This document shows positions 15,558 through 34,570 of a stretch of DNA of 64,000 bases, in pieces. A program made the translations under genes and the position numbers. Under the pieces are notes generated by a model, which worked only from the letters and a program-made list of their open reading frames with translations, did not search any database and was not told where the DNA came from. Each line of letters starts with the position of its first letter. The stretch's first letter is position 1. The stretch is from Cruorifilaria tuberocauda (taxonomy: Eukaryota; Nematoda; Chromadorea; Rhabditida; Onchocercidae), in contig JABVXU010000204.1 of assembly GCA_013365365.1 (NCBI GenBank), positions 30,456 through 94,455 of the forward strand, written 5' to 3'.

Positions 15558-17115
15558 ATGTATACGCTTGGAGTTGGTATATGGCAACGTTTGACGCGAA
15601 AGAGTAATTATTACATTGTCATCGTTGGCTTGGATAATTCCGGAAAAACGGTAAATACTTGTAAAATTTTGAATGATGGTAAAGATTTTTATTAATTTTT
15701 AGAATATTGGTTTGAATTATTTCAAAATTTACAAAATTCTGCTAGTATGTGAAGTAGGTGAAACCTTCGGTAAGCTTATAAATGATATTTGCATATTTTG
15801 GAAATCTCAGTTCAATTGATGCTATGAAATTGTATAGTTTTCTGTGGTTACTCGTAATTTTTTTTTCAAAAAAAGTTTCTTCTTTCCAAGCTGATAACTT
15901 GCTAAGAGTAGATGAAATCATCTTTACTTTCTATTTGTCATTTCGGTATTCTACTTTTCTCTATTTTAATTCTTGGCATTAGAACAAAAAGATTTGTTAT
16001 TAATGAGGAATATTCGTTGAGGAACTCAGCAAAATATTCTGGAGTTCCTTGCAATCGAACAGATATAAATTATTTACAGACTTTTTTGGAACAAATCAAG
16101 TCGAGATTTATCAGGAATTATCAGATGTTAAATCCACTGAAGATTACAAGCACTGTTGGTCTAAACGGTAAGTCGATTGGGAAATGTTTAAATGGAAAAG
16201 ATGAGGATATTCGCGTTACTTTGTTTCCCATCGATTTTATTTTATACATTCGCATCGGTTCACTTATCTGAGCAAGGCAGGATCTATTATTATTAGGCAT
16301 TTTATTCAGTTCTTTTCCTGTTGTCATTACATCGTATTCTTATTCATCTGTCTATAGTCTTACTTACTAATTACTAATTGTTAGTAATTGCTTACTAATT
16401 GCTAAATCGTAAGTAAAATTGACTTTGCATTAGTTTATTCTTGTGCTTTTCGGAACGAAGAAATCTTTGTGTCATACATTTCGGTGATTGGAAATATGAT
16501 GTTGAGCGAAGAAATCATAAACTATATCCTATAAAATATTCTTTTCTTTTATCAGCGTCGCAAGACTTTTTAAGGCATTCTGATTGTTGCAGTTGGAACA
16601 ATTGTGGTGGGCTCACTTCGACTCAGTTTTTGGGATCTTGGAGGGCAGGAAGAATTGCAGTCTCTTTGGCATAAATATTTCGATGATTCTCAGGCACTCA
16701 TATTTGTGGTTGATTCATGTGATCCTGATCGATTTCCGGAAGTAGGTGAAGCCTTCAGTAAGTTTATAAATTATATTCACATCTTTGAAGATCTCATTTG
16801 TTCTTTCTAACTAACGAAGTAGTATAGATAGTGAATTATAAATCTTTTTTATTCCATGCAAATTTTAAAATTACAGAATTGGTGATGAATAATGAAGCTG
16901 TTCAGAAAATGCCAGTTTTGGTAGCTTGCAATAAAAGTGACATAGAAGAATGCACCGGAACAGAAATAATTAGGATCCTAACAACGGATGATAGACATAT
17001 GGGTGACCTGGCTCTCATCCCGATATCAGCATTACAAGGTCTCAATATTGAGCGTTGTATGCGTTGGCTTTGTACAGTGCTAACACGGAATCACTCTTCA
17101 ACTGATCTCATTTGA
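15558..17115 (+). CDS. ARFRP1: ARFRP1-type small GTPase (ARL3p-like)
   Basis: Four exons, 15558-15650, 16080-16167, 16593-16757 and 16877-17115, in agreeing phases, encode 194 residues (human 201). ARFRP1 acts at the trans-Golgi and recruits ARL1 and golgins. It begins MYTL, the family start that is N-acetylated rather than myristoylated; there is no Gly2. The P-loop is GLDNSGKT (residues about 24-31), followed by TFLEQIKSRF. Switch I has the Thr of TSTVGLN, switch II is WDLGGQEELQSLWHKYF, the guanine motif is CNKSD (NKxD), and the C-terminal SAL element is SALQGLNIER. It is the only plus-strand gene in the left half and is tail-to-tail with the Nudix gene. Intron 1 holds a partial copy of the exon 3/intron 3 boundary. 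Confidence 0.96.
15751..15813 (+). repeat. Copy of ARFRP1 exon 3 end plus donor, in intron 1
   Basis: The stretch from GAAGTAGGTGAAACCTTCGG on matches 16739-16801 (GAAGTAGGTGAAGCCTTCAG and the intron after it) with scattered differences. It covers the last 19 coding bases of exon 3, the donor GTAAG and about 40 bases of intron. Confidence 0.8.
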
Positions 17116-17977
17116 TGAAATTCTTTTTGTATATTCTTTAGTCCAGACGTTTTTAAGTTTGTTGGTTTTTTAAAAATCTTGACGTTCTTGGGTGGAAATT
17201 TGTCCTTGTTTTGTCTTTGTAACCAACTAAAACATCCAGGATGTGATGTGTGACATTCAGATGTTCGGGTGACTTCAGGTTGAATTTACTTTATTTTTAC
17301 TCAGTTTGTTTTTTTCGATAACCTATTTTATTGATGCCATGAAAATAATGTTTATACATAAGAATTAACCGTGCACCCCACATTCCGCAGAATCCGTGAA
17401 ATGATCATTCACTATTCAAAATCCTAATGGTTAGAGATTATTCATCTGTTTACATCACTGCATCGATATGCATTGATAGTAAATAATCGCATAAATGAAA
17501 ATGAATTTATTGATAGCAGCACGCAATAAAAGGGCGGATCAAATAAAATGAATAAGCAATAAACTAAACATCTTTGATTGTTGAAGCTCTCAGTTGAAGT
17601 ATGACAAAAGCATCGATATGAAACGTAAGTGCCGAGCAAGGTATCCTTCCAATTCACCCAACAATTGAATGGTTCGTAAGATTGTCGAAAGCTGAGAATG
17701 CAGCATAACAAAAATACGCTTCAAATCGACCGTAACAGTGAACCAAAAGCACACAAAATCATAACTACTAACAAGAAAAGGAACACATTTAAAACAGAAT
17801 ACATCAAAATAACTTCCAATTTAATTTCAGCGTAGAACTTAAATTTGAGAAAATGCAAAATCTTCTAAAAGATTTCATCAAAATTAAAACTCATGTTTTC
17901 CTGGCAACACTATTTCCATAATTTCCTACAGCAAATAAAAAATGAGGACGGATGAACACAAGTTACAACACAAAAAG
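17116..17977. other. Convergent intergenic region, ARFRP1 / Nudix gene
   Basis: About 860 bases between two convergent 3' ends. No exon or RNA gene can be supported; it presumably holds both 3' UTRs. Confidence 0.55.
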
Positions 17978-18809
17978 TTAATTTGAGCTCATCCTGCAAA
18001 TGTGTTCAATAATACATGTTTGCGAATGCTTCACCCGTCGCAGCGCTTCTTCTAGGCTTACCCATTCCCGCTGCCGGCCAAAACAGCCATCTTCCCATTC
18101 CTTCAATTCTTCCTTAACTGTTAAAAGAAACACCACTGTGCGATGCCGTCTTTCTTCATCCTAAAATTTAAAAGTCATATCTGCAAGATTGCATCAACGT
18201 AACCACAAATAAAAGATTAAATGAAATGCCCTAACATGCTGCAATGTTTCACACCAAAATAAATGTGTAGAATAAAAAGCCAAATGGACTTCGCTCTATC
18301 TAACTATGACGAAAACTGACCTCAAAGTTGATAAAGTATGTGGAAAAAGAACTTACTTTATTTATCCATCTACTTTGATTCGTCAATTTCATCTACTACG
18401 TTTATGCCTCTTTATTTGCCTTATGAATAAGAAATTAAAATTTGAAAAATGCATATATTAGTTAAAGAAATTTAGAGGTTCTCTGTTGAAGTTAAAATGT
18501 TGTTTGGAAATCCAAAATTCTAATTAATAAGAACTTCAAATTAAGAAAACTACTAACCTTAAACTCTCCCACACGTGCCAATATTTCTCCTTTAACACCA
18601 GCCTCTTCAAAAACTTCACGTAAAGCAGCATCCGATTCATTTTCATTCCTCTCAATGCCACCGCCCGGAATGATCCACCGACCATCGTCTTTGCCACCAG
18701 TAACTAACAAAATTTCCCGACTGCTACCCTCACCTCGCGTGCATATACCAGCAGCTCGCAGACGAAATCCCTCAGCGTCTCGCACTCTCTCTCCATTATT
18801 TTTCCGCAT
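17978..18809 (-). CDS. DIPP-type Nudix hydrolase (NUDT3/APS1-like)
   Basis: Two exons, 18558-18809 and 17978-18160, give 144 residues. The family (NUDT3/4/10/11) hydrolyses diphosphoinositol polyphosphates and diadenosine polyphosphates in the cytosol. Evidence: EGFRLRAAGICTR at the start of the fold, the DIPP-style WIIPGGGIE, and a complete Nudix box GGIERNENESDAALREVFEE followed by AGV, with the REVFEE metal-binding glutamates; then HRTVVFLLTV, EWEDG and the REWVSLEEAL helix seen in DIPPs. The reading frame stays open 5' of the chosen ATG back to a TTTCTAG acceptor near 18858, so either the leader is trans-spliced there or an unrecognised upstream exon exists. From that acceptor, the first ATG would give only a four-codon frame. 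Start is the weakest part. Confidence 0.88.
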
Positions 18810-18859
18810 TAGCCAAAACAACCGATTGGGTGTTATAGTAAAATCATCGCTACCGAATA

Positions 18860-20787
18860 CTAGAAATTAAATAAATTTTATTAGTGAAAATGTTTTAAAT
18901 TCAATCTTAAATTACAGTTTCATTATGTCAATTCTGAAGTAAGCTGAACTTCTATTTCCTCCTCTATTTTATAACAAAATCGGATATCTCTAATTTATAA
19001 AGCGAAATGCAGTGGAATAAATGTAGAATAAACTGAATTAAAAAATAAACGGCTTAAAAAATTATCAAAACTTCTATTCCTTATCAGGAATTTATTTCCT
19101 CTTTCCTCCAAACTACTTTTGCGTTACTTCATCTCATTTTAAATAAAATTCAAAAAATGAAACGCTAAGCGATTTTTTTTGCTAGTCTCGATTAATTTTT
19201 AAATAGCCAGAAAATTCTACAAAAAAAAGATCAAACGTTAAGTTACTATAATCGAAGTTACAAAAGCCACTCTAATCTAAAACTGAAGTACCATTTAAAA
19301 AGAAAAACTTTCGGAAAAGTCTTCGAGAATAATCATTTACAGAATATTCAATCTAATTATACCTAACAAATACCTAGGAAAATTCTTTAAGAATATTATA
19401 TATGCCATAAACTATTCTTCATTTTAATCATAAATGAGAAAATTTAATAAAGAACAAAATTTCTGAGTAATTCGAGTAGTTTTAAGTAGTTATCTATCTC
19501 GAATAGTTTCAGATAAAGTTCATCAACTGTTAGAACTATCTATCGAGTAGTTCATCTATCTCGAGTAATTTTAGATAAATTCGTGTACTACTAGAACTAT
19601 CTATCGAGTAATTCATCTATCCCGAGTAGTTCTAGATAAAGTTCATAAACTGCTAAAACTACCTATCAATCTAATCAATTAACTCATCCAACACCTCCTA
19701 ATCAATCTATCTTTGCTATACTGAAAACGATCACAATCCCATTTTACACAGCCCTAAAGTAAGGCCTCTATGAAAATAATACCGTAATTATCGTAATTGG
19801 ATGTTGAAATTACTGTTGTCGAAAGATTTGCTCCTTTGCATGCCATTGTATAGATTGATTGTAGAAATAATCAAGAGTATTTTGAGATCGATAAGATAAT
19901 TTGTTACGGTTATTCGCCTTCCTATATATGATATAATACAGAAATTGAATAGAATAGAAACTAGGCAAATGAATAAATTTCCTTCTAGACTAAATGAAAT
20001 AATGCATCTATTCCATATTCTGCAAGATTTACGAAAGAAACTGAACACACTAAATTCGATCTGATTAGTAGGATGGACTCCTCCATTGATTCGGCGGTTA
20101 ATTTATTTTGGACCAATAGCAGAACGATAAGAAAAAAAAGAGCATAAGCATTCTCCTATGAATCAATTATTGATTTTATTAGGTCATAAATATCCCTAGC
20201 GAGATTAATAAAAATCCTTAATGACTCTTGACCCCATTAGTCATTTGGTATATGACTCCTAATGAGATAGAATCACATCATTGTCATCGGTAAACCTTTA
20301 CTCTAGATCACTTTCCCTAAGTAGATGTTTTAATGGATGGATATCTTTTACCTGTAAATTAATCATATATGGAAGATAATTACGCACTTGTCGTCTTCAC
20401 AGATAATATTGCTCTGTTAATGAATGATATATTTCAAGGGTTTTTTTTTTTTGGAATATTTAAATTTGTGTATTTTTTTTTCGAAAAACATTCTTATCAA
20501 TTGCTTTTAAGCCATTGTTTTCTATGATTTTAGTGCTTTCATATTCATTTAATTTAGCTTTCCAATTAAATTCAAATTCAAAAATGAAAATCTCTCCGGG
20601 AAATTTCAAATTTTTGGAAAATGATGAAAAATAGCTTTAATGATTTATCAATCCTTACAAAAGCTCAGTCTTTCCCTACATGTTTAATTTCTTCTTGACA
20701 ATCATCTGTCGTGAATTAATTTGCGAAAAATTTCTTGGATTTTTTATTTAAATTAAATTTCAAATAAGGATATACAACTAAACAATA
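18860..20787. other. Intergenic, Nudix gene to CDKAL1
   Basis: Nearly 2 kb of AT-rich DNA with a minisatellite near 19.5 kb and otherwise nothing that I can name. A possible 5' exon of the Nudix gene could hide at its left end. Confidence 0.5.
19471..19668. repeat. Minisatellite, about 62-base period
   Basis: Units start at about 19499, 19561 and 19622, preceded by a partial unit. Each runs TCGAGTAxTTTxAGATAAA, then GTTCATxxACTG, then AGAACTATCTATCGAGTA. Units differ by a few substitutions. Confidence 0.85.
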
Positions 20788-23700
20788 CTACAACAACAGC
20801 AACCAAAAAATGAAAATTGAGACAATCGTACTAAAGGCAGTTATCCAGTAATTGTGTGTTAGAATTGAGATATCAATCATTGAATCACTACCTAACCATG
20901 CACTAATATTACCCGTTACCAATACAGCTTTCATATAAAATTTAGAGACTTCTACGATACGTACTTCAACCCATTTACCCAAAAGACATTTTTTCGCATG
21001 TATGAGAAAATGTTCGTAGCATTTGTTATGGCCTACATAATGCTGTTGATCAGTTGCTAATTCACAAACGAGAACACGATGCCTTTCACCGATTCGTTCT
21101 TTGTTATATCTTGAATAAGAACGGAAAAGTGCTGACATTTCTGCAGTTCGACGACGAGCCTAAGAAAAATAATTCGTTTTAGAATTATAACTAATTTAAG
21201 TAGTCAAACTTTCACGGATTAATTAATATTAGTAGCAATTTTAATGCAATCTGTTTACATTATTTCTCACTTAAATAGAATGATTTGGAAATAAGTTAAG
21301 ATTTATTTAAGTGGAAGCTTTGTCAATAAAAAAGTATTGAAAATCCCATAAGGCAGTCACAACTTTAATTTTGACATCTAAATTTAAAATACAGGAGTTT
21401 TGAAAAATGAGTGCATTTTCACTCAAGATATTAAAATCATCCATAACTAATATATAGCATTAGATAGACTTTCAGAAAGTATTCCATCAGCCATTTATTG
21501 ATTCAACCTTTTTTTTTGGTTTCAATAACTTACGTGGTTTTATTTAGTTAACCCAAATCGGTATCTTTTTAGTTTATTTAATACACTTTTGAATTTCCTC
21601 ACCGTTACCTATTTCATCCTGCTAAGAATTCCCGACGCGGAAAAAAAATTTTTAATATTTACCAAATTTGGTAAATTCTCAAAAATTATAAAGCATACTT
21701 CGATGGTATCGATTTTCTTTAGATTTGCTGCTGGGGTTCCAATTCTTGAATAAAACTGATTAATGAACAATGAAGGGAAACGATATTTCCGTACTAAAGC
21801 CATACTTTCTTCGAAATCACTCTTTGTTTCGGTTGGATAGGCACAAATGAAATCTGTCGCTATGTAGATATTGGGAACACTGAAAAATGCTTCTTTCCCA
21901 CAGTGAAGTAGATTTGAATACCTTTTTAATCCAATTGTAAACAAAGACTTTCTCATGAACACATTCAAATTCTACCAACAATGAATTTTATTTAATTTTA
22001 GATAATTTTTTGAAATATTTCTCATTATGATATATCTAAAATGACACAAAGAAATTAATAAAGAAAATAATATATCTAAATAAATATATATATAAACGGT
22101 TAACATGTTATAAAAAACGTCTCCTTCTCCAGAATTTGAAATCATAAGTGTCTAGAATCCACTAACTTCTGCATCATATAATCAACAACTCGGCAGAAAT
22201 CAGCACAGGTGTATTCACGTTTCATATCTGATAACACAGCATCGCTTGCCGACTGAACAGGTATATGAAGAAAGGAGTAAACTCTTGGGTGATTTAAAAT
22301 TTCCGATATTTCCTAAAATTCACAGCGGATTAACTATCGTTAAAACTCAAAGCAAAATAATTGAATTTTGAAGTTAAAATTTACCGCAATTTTTCATTCG
22401 TTCTGCAATCAAAAGATCAAAAAATTAACCTCAAGAAAATCAAGTATATAAGGCGGATTTGTCATTCCTAATCGTAACATACATCCCTCAGGAATGATTT
22501 CTACCAGAGCATTCAGTAGATCTGGTAAAACCTAAAAAAGAATATATTTTTTTAAAAAGACACAGCAATGATACATTTCCTTTTTTATTGTATAAAAAAC
22601 GAAAGAGAATTTTCTGAAAAAGGTGAAGGAATTTTAATTTTTTACTTTTTATCGTCCTATGTTTTCTTTCCATCTTTCATTAGAATTACGTCAGTTATAA
22701 AATTTTGAACAGTAATGAATATGATGAGTAAAGGAGTGTATAAAACTTCAGAAAAAAAAGAATATGTCGCTTTCACAACTTTGTTCAGATGATAATTAAT
22801 CCAAAATCAATGTTAAATAATTAATACCAGTATAAAAGAGAAAAGCAAGAGATAGAGATATTTCTCAAGAAAACATGATTCGCATCTTTAGCAAAAGTCA
22901 TTTGAAATTCGTTAAACCAAATGGAACAGAAACATTGTGAGAATAATTCGCCTCTTCCATTACTTCAATGAAAACACGGTAACTTAACTATGAAGGATTA
23001 TTATGAAAAATAAAAAACGTGGGAAAAACAGACCATATCGATATCACGACCCCAAGCTCCCAGATCTTCGGATGTTAGCCAAAGTTCCTTGCAACCATCA
23101 GAAAATGCATTTTGCGCTCGTTCTAGTAAACTATCGAGCGGAAAGCTGACCAGATTTCCACGAGCAGATTTTGTTTTACAATATGTGCAATGATTCAAAC
23201 AACCACTACTGATTGCAAGAATCTGTAAATATGATTCAATCTTATGTAGCAAATATTGTCTCATTCGTAATCTTGTTTGAGAAAAAGCAAATGATAGACC
23301 TAATTTTATGAATTATTCAATAAAGTGTTATAATTCTTTAACATTGCTCTCTTATACGTATATTTCATATTTCATAGAGATATGAGACTAATTTATAGAT
23401 TTAAAAGTTCAGACGAGCTAAAATTAATAAAATTAAAAATTTTTCCTAACATTTTATTTAAGATAAACATTTCTAAAGCTCCATTTGCTTAGATTATGTT
23501 CACTAACTTCTATAAATTTATTTTTTCGTATTTTCGGAAGTAATATATTCGAATTTGATTTTCTTTGAGACAAAAATCGAACACAATTTCCTTTTAGTGT
23601 TTCTTCCACTGCTTGAATTACACATTCAATTTGTTTAACTCCAACTATTGAGATTCCTTCCAAAAATCGCAAATTTGGTTCAGCCTTAAAAATAGTTCTT

Positions 23701-24708
23701 TAAATTGCCCTCTTATATGCACATTTCATATTTCATATAGATATAGATGAAGAATAAAACTAAGACTAATTTGCAAAAGATTTAAAAGTTCAGAAGAAGT
23801 AGACAATATAGGATATAAACAGTGGATAACAATTATAACGTTTTTTTTTTTGGAATATTGTGTTGTTTCCAATGAAACTTAGGGGAAATTTCAAAAAATA
23901 GTTATCTCGATCATGTACAAACAAAATTTTCATTTTAATATTTTGCTAATTATTACCTGAGATACGCAACCTGCTACAATGATAAATTTATTCAATTTTC
24001 GAGCTTCTTTAACTGTATTTTCCAGTTGTGTTTCAGATGGTGTCTTTACAGTGCAACTATTTAATATCCACAGAGATGCATCTTCCTAAAAATATCGTAA
24101 AAATTTACACAATGAGTTTAATTCAAAAATTTTTAATCATGAAATTAATTGACGAAATAAAGTAATGATAACAATTAACCTTTTTGTTGGTTAGCTGATG
24201 ACCAGCTGCTGATAGTAAACCAGCCATCTGCTCGGAATCGCTTGTATTATGTGTACAACCCCATGTTCTTATATAAATTTTTTGTGTTCCTGAAAAATTT
24301 TTTCACCAAATATGGTATAAAAAGATTTAGTGAAATGAAAATCTCATCACCTATATAACATGTAAACTTACATCTAGATTGAAAAGAATCTTTAGTAAAT
24401 GCAAGAAAGTTATTTACTGACAAGTATCAGTTTTTTTAAGTGTTATTCAAATTTAATATAAAATTTTACCTCATTTATTATCTTTACGATTAATGCACTA
24501 AATACGTGAACAATAATAATAGCATGAATTCATAAAATACGTAAGTTGAATAAAAATTAAAATATCAATAAATGTACGTACCAGGAACAAAACTATCACC
24601 ATGGAATAATTCACCATCACTCTTTAGGCGTTTCCTAATAATCACATGATTTCGCTCCAAATTAGTAATCGAATTAGTAACACGAATAACATCTTCTATA
24701 TCTTCCAT
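20788..24708 (-). CDS. CDKAL1: CDKAL1 tRNA methylthiotransferase
   Basis: Nine exons: 24582-24708, 24180-24289, 23957-24085, 23508-23684, 23034-23222, 22430-22531, 22167-22312, 21699-21879 and 20788-21159; all phases agree, 510 residues. CDKAL1 is a radical-SAM Fe-S enzyme that turns t6A37 into ms2t6A37 in tRNA-Lys(UUU). Three MTTase-domain cysteines lie in WGCTHN, NSCTVK and AGCVSQ; the radical-SAM cluster is CLNHCTYC; family blocks include [34 protein letters not shown] and [17 protein letters not shown]-like region ([11 protein letters not shown] onward) precedes a C-terminal hydrophobic segment ([17 protein letters not shown]) ending at the stop, fitting an ER tail anchor. Where the family usually has CKTKHARG it has [16 protein letters not shown] acceptor lies upstream of the ATG. 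Confidence 0.95.
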
Positions 24709-26283
24709 AATTGTATTATCATATTCATTCAGAAGTGCTGTGAAACTTGGAAAAAATTCTTTATAAATAAGCTTATTTAATGTGTAATTACATGAAAATA
24801 TATATAAGTATACTTTGATGATACAAATAACAAAGTTGATGCAAGTAAATTCTAAAAATTAAATGTAGAATATTTAAACATTACTGTAACAATTCGGTAA
24901 ACAATTTTTCTCTAAATTCTAATCCTCTAGCTTGATTTTTAGGAGTAGAATATTAGGAAAGCATCATATCCTATCAAAATCTGCTGAATTTTCGCTTATT
25001 CGCATGAATAAGCGATATCTGAAGTACGATCACCTATCACTGGAAACATTTTGCTTAATATTTATATAGGATATCAATAAAAATTTCTGCACAACGGTAT
25101 AACAAAGCTTTACATATTTATTAATTTAAATTCAAAGATGTATTATCTTAAGACGAACAAGCGAAATGTTTTAAAACTTTCAATTTTTAAAATTTAATCT
25201 TTTCTGAGGTATTTATTATTTTTCAACGATTAACCATATAATAATAGGAAAACAACAAAAAACTAAACCAGATGTAACAGTCGACTAGATTATCCGGTGA
25301 AGAATGTCTTGGATAATAAAACAGCTGGATTGGTAATTGGTAACAGTGACAGATAAGTGCAAGACTTGTTCCTATCAGATAGTAATACTATCTCATCCTT
25401 TCTAGTAGCTATATAATTATTTAGTAACATTTACGAAATAAATAAATACTTTCAATTATGAAAAATACAGCAATATAATGAACATATAATGAAATATCAC
25501 CGCATTAAACATTATACAATGCCTATCAAAATTGAAAGAATCAGATAATTCCAAAGTGAAAGTGAAAATTGACAACATATGACAGTGAACTGATGGATAA
25601 ATTAAATATTCAACACACACTGTGGATTTTTCGGATAAATGAAATTGATAACACATTGAAAAGATGACAATAAAGTGATGGCGAAAGGATATAATATGAC
25701 TACGATAGCACTGAATGAAATATCTTGGCAAATGATAAATGGCATGATATCGAAGTACAATAATAATATGAATCTTAACACTTTACCAAAGAACTGACAA
25801 ATATATTTGCATGATTACTAATATATAATTAAAACGACAAGAGTTCGAAATCTATAGCTACAAAGAGCATTTATTATAAGATCTCACAGGAAGTATTTTA
25901 CGAAAATATTCAAATGTAATGTCACATAAATACATGAATCATGCAAAAAAGTTAAACTGAATTCAAAGTTCAAACTAAATAATTACAATCAGTGAAGAGC
26001 ATTGAAACAAACCCTTTTTCATTCAATATATAAAGTTGATAATTAGCATTAGTAATTAGAAGGATGATTAAATAAATAAAATAGTTTGGGATAGCAAAAA
26101 TCATGAATTTCTTTTAGATAATTCGTGATCAGTTCTATTCAACAGATAATCAAATTGCCACCGGGAAAACTGTTGCACTAAACAAATTGGTTTGTATGGG
26201 GTGAGTTGCAGGGCTACATAAATAATTCCAAAAAATTATAATCTCGTACATCTCCCATATCTCCAAGAATAATTTCTCAGAAA
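24709..26283. other. Intergenic, CDKAL1 to ARHGAP39
   Basis: About 1.6 kb, AT-rich, between two same-strand genes. Open frames here look random. It should hold the CDKAL1 promoter and the ARHGAP39 3' UTR. Confidence 0.5.
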
Positions 26284-32004
<5,721 letters not shown>

Positions 32005-32437
32005 ACTTTCAATACTTATTATTTTGAACTGATGAGTCAAGTATTTGCCGAGATGTTGCCATTATACTGAAAATTCTTCTTTTTCAACATCATATTTTTA
32101 ATGAGAGCAAAACAAAATATGAGAAACGTGTAATCTATCTAAACTACAAAAATATTAACATCACAAATATTACATTTTCTTTTCCTACAATAGCAACTGA
32201 AATGGTACTTGCTCAAGAAAAAAAAAAGCCTACAAGCTTCATCTTCTTAGCGGATATCACGGAAAGATGAAAGTTACGCAACAGTATTTGCACGGATGAA
32301 ACTTTAATAGCTTGCGGCCAACGTGAAATCCTAACACTAAAGAGATTCGTAGTTAATCCAAAAGCTAAAGAGAGGATATAAAATTAAATAATAAAAGCAT
32401 AGCGAGAGATGGAAAGAGAAGTAAGAGTAAGCTGTGT

Positions 32438-32717
32438 AAAATTTCCAATTTAATTCAATCTATAAATTGATATGAATTTTATTTAATTCAATTCCCTGCA
32501 AACGTCTCAATCTGAAATCAAATTTACATAAGTAATACTTTAATAGTTACAACTTATCCTAGTTTGATCCGTATATAAATTTCCTATTTAATTCAATCGC
32601 TGAATTGATATAAAATTTGTTTAATTCGATTCCCTACAAATGTCTCAATCTGAAATGATGGAAGCAAATTTACATAAGTAATACTTTAATAGTTCCACCT
32701 TATCCTAGTTTGATTTG
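32438..32717. repeat. Tandem duplication, about 138-base unit
   Basis: Copy 1 starts near 32438 and copy 2 near 32577. Both read AAATTTCC, TATTTAATTCAATC, a run to TTCCCTxCAAAxGTCTCAAT, then TTTACATAAGTAATACTTTA and TTATCCTAGTTTGAT. Copy 2 has a few extra bases. Confidence 0.85.
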
Positions 32718-33182
32718 ATTTTAATTTAATTTTATTCTCTCTTGTTTAATCTCATTCGATTTTTCCGATTAAATTGAATTTAACATTATTTGATATATGA
32801 TCTCTAATTTAATCATATCTAATAAATTCATGCAAAAAAGAAAAAAAAATGTTAAATATATCAAGAATTAAAAACTAAAAAGCCTATTGAAAATATGAGT
32901 AAGATTTTAGAGAAGTTAGTAGAAAAATAATTTGTATGAGTTCCATCTAATGCATAATCTATTGTTATTAATAAATTAAAGAGGGGGAGGAGGGGGGAGA
33001 AATTTCATATATCGGAACTAATGCTCCAATTCCGGTGCTGGACTTTCAATTATATTTATAAATTAAAATATAATGTCCTCACATAGATACACACACACAC
33101 CTGGAACAATTAATATCCACATCCGATGAGAATTGAAAGAAAAATTATAGGATATTAGGATATGATAGGAAGATAACGAATC

Positions 33183-34570
33183 AATGATAATAATAATTCA
33201 GTGATAATAGCAGTACTGATAAAATCATGCATTATGAAATTCAATTTCCTTATACAAAAAGAGCAATCATTCATAGAGCTCATAAAAGTAATCACTTTAA
33301 TCAATCAATTTAATTTACTTCTTTCATAAAAAGAAGCATTTTAAGTTTTCTAGAAAATTCATTAATCAAAATTATTAGTATGATTGTTATCTGGCTTTCA
33401 GTGTCTTTCAAGTGATCACAAACATTCGAACTGAAGAATGATAGCTATTGACAGCTTAATAATAACACAAATATTTTGCACCTAAAAAATAGTTGGAAAA
33501 TTTTAATTGGGTTCTAAAATTCAATTCGCTTAAATAAAAAATAAAATACAAAAAGAACTAATATCAGTGATAATAATAATTCTACTACTGATATAGTACT
33601 GATAATAATATTGATAAAATAGTGTGTTGTAAAATTTAATTTCCTTATACCAAAAAGAAAAAAATACCATAGTTTATCGATTTGAATTAATTCAATAATA
33701 ATAATAACAGTACTGATAAAATAGATAATTAATAGAAAAAGAAAAACAAAATAGAATGATAATTATTGATATCTTAATGATAAATGATAAAATCAATATT
33801 TTGCATCTAAAAAATAGTAAGAAAATTTTAATTGTGTTATGAAATTTAATTTTCTAATATTTATTTACCCGATATTAATATTAAGAAATTTCTAGAACAC
33901 ATTTATATTGGTTAAACGAGGCATAATACTAGATTCTTTATTATGATAATGATAAAGAAGATGAATATTAATATCCATATTTAATAACGATTATGGTAGC
34001 AAATGATAGTTATACTAGAAATAAAAATACATTTTAATGATAAATGGTAACATAAACGTTTTTAAACTGAAAGAATAGTAGTAGGAAAATTTTAATTTTG
34101 ATTCATCTTTCTTATAACAGAAAAAAATACACAAGGAACTATCATATCTTATCGATTTGAATGAATTCAATGATAATTAATGATAATAATAATTCAGTGA
34201 TAATAACAGTACTGATAAAATAGTGTATTATGAAATTTAATTTCCTCTACAAAAAGAACTATCATATCGATTTCAATGAATTCAATGATAATTAATGATA
34301 ATAATAATCATTTAAATGAATTCAATAATCAATAATAATAATGATCGGTGAATACAAGAGGAACTATGATATGTTATCGATTTAAATGAATTCAGTAATA
34401 ATCAATAATAATAATGATTAATGATAATAATGATCAGTGAATACATGAGGAACTATCATATGCTATCGATTTAAATGAATTCAGTGATAATCAATAATAA
34501 TAATGATTAATGATAATGATGATCAGTGAATTTTGTATTCACTATGATATGTTATCGATTTAAATGAATT
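33183..34570. repeat. GATAATAAT-rich array with higher-order units
   Basis: Recurrent GATAATAATAATTCAGTGAT and ACAGTACTGATAAAATAG segments at about 33187, 33570 and 34184. At the right end a clear unit of about 89 bases beginning AGGAACTATCATATG, followed by ATCGATTTAAATGAATTCAG, repeats at about 34359 and 34448. Confidence 0.75.
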
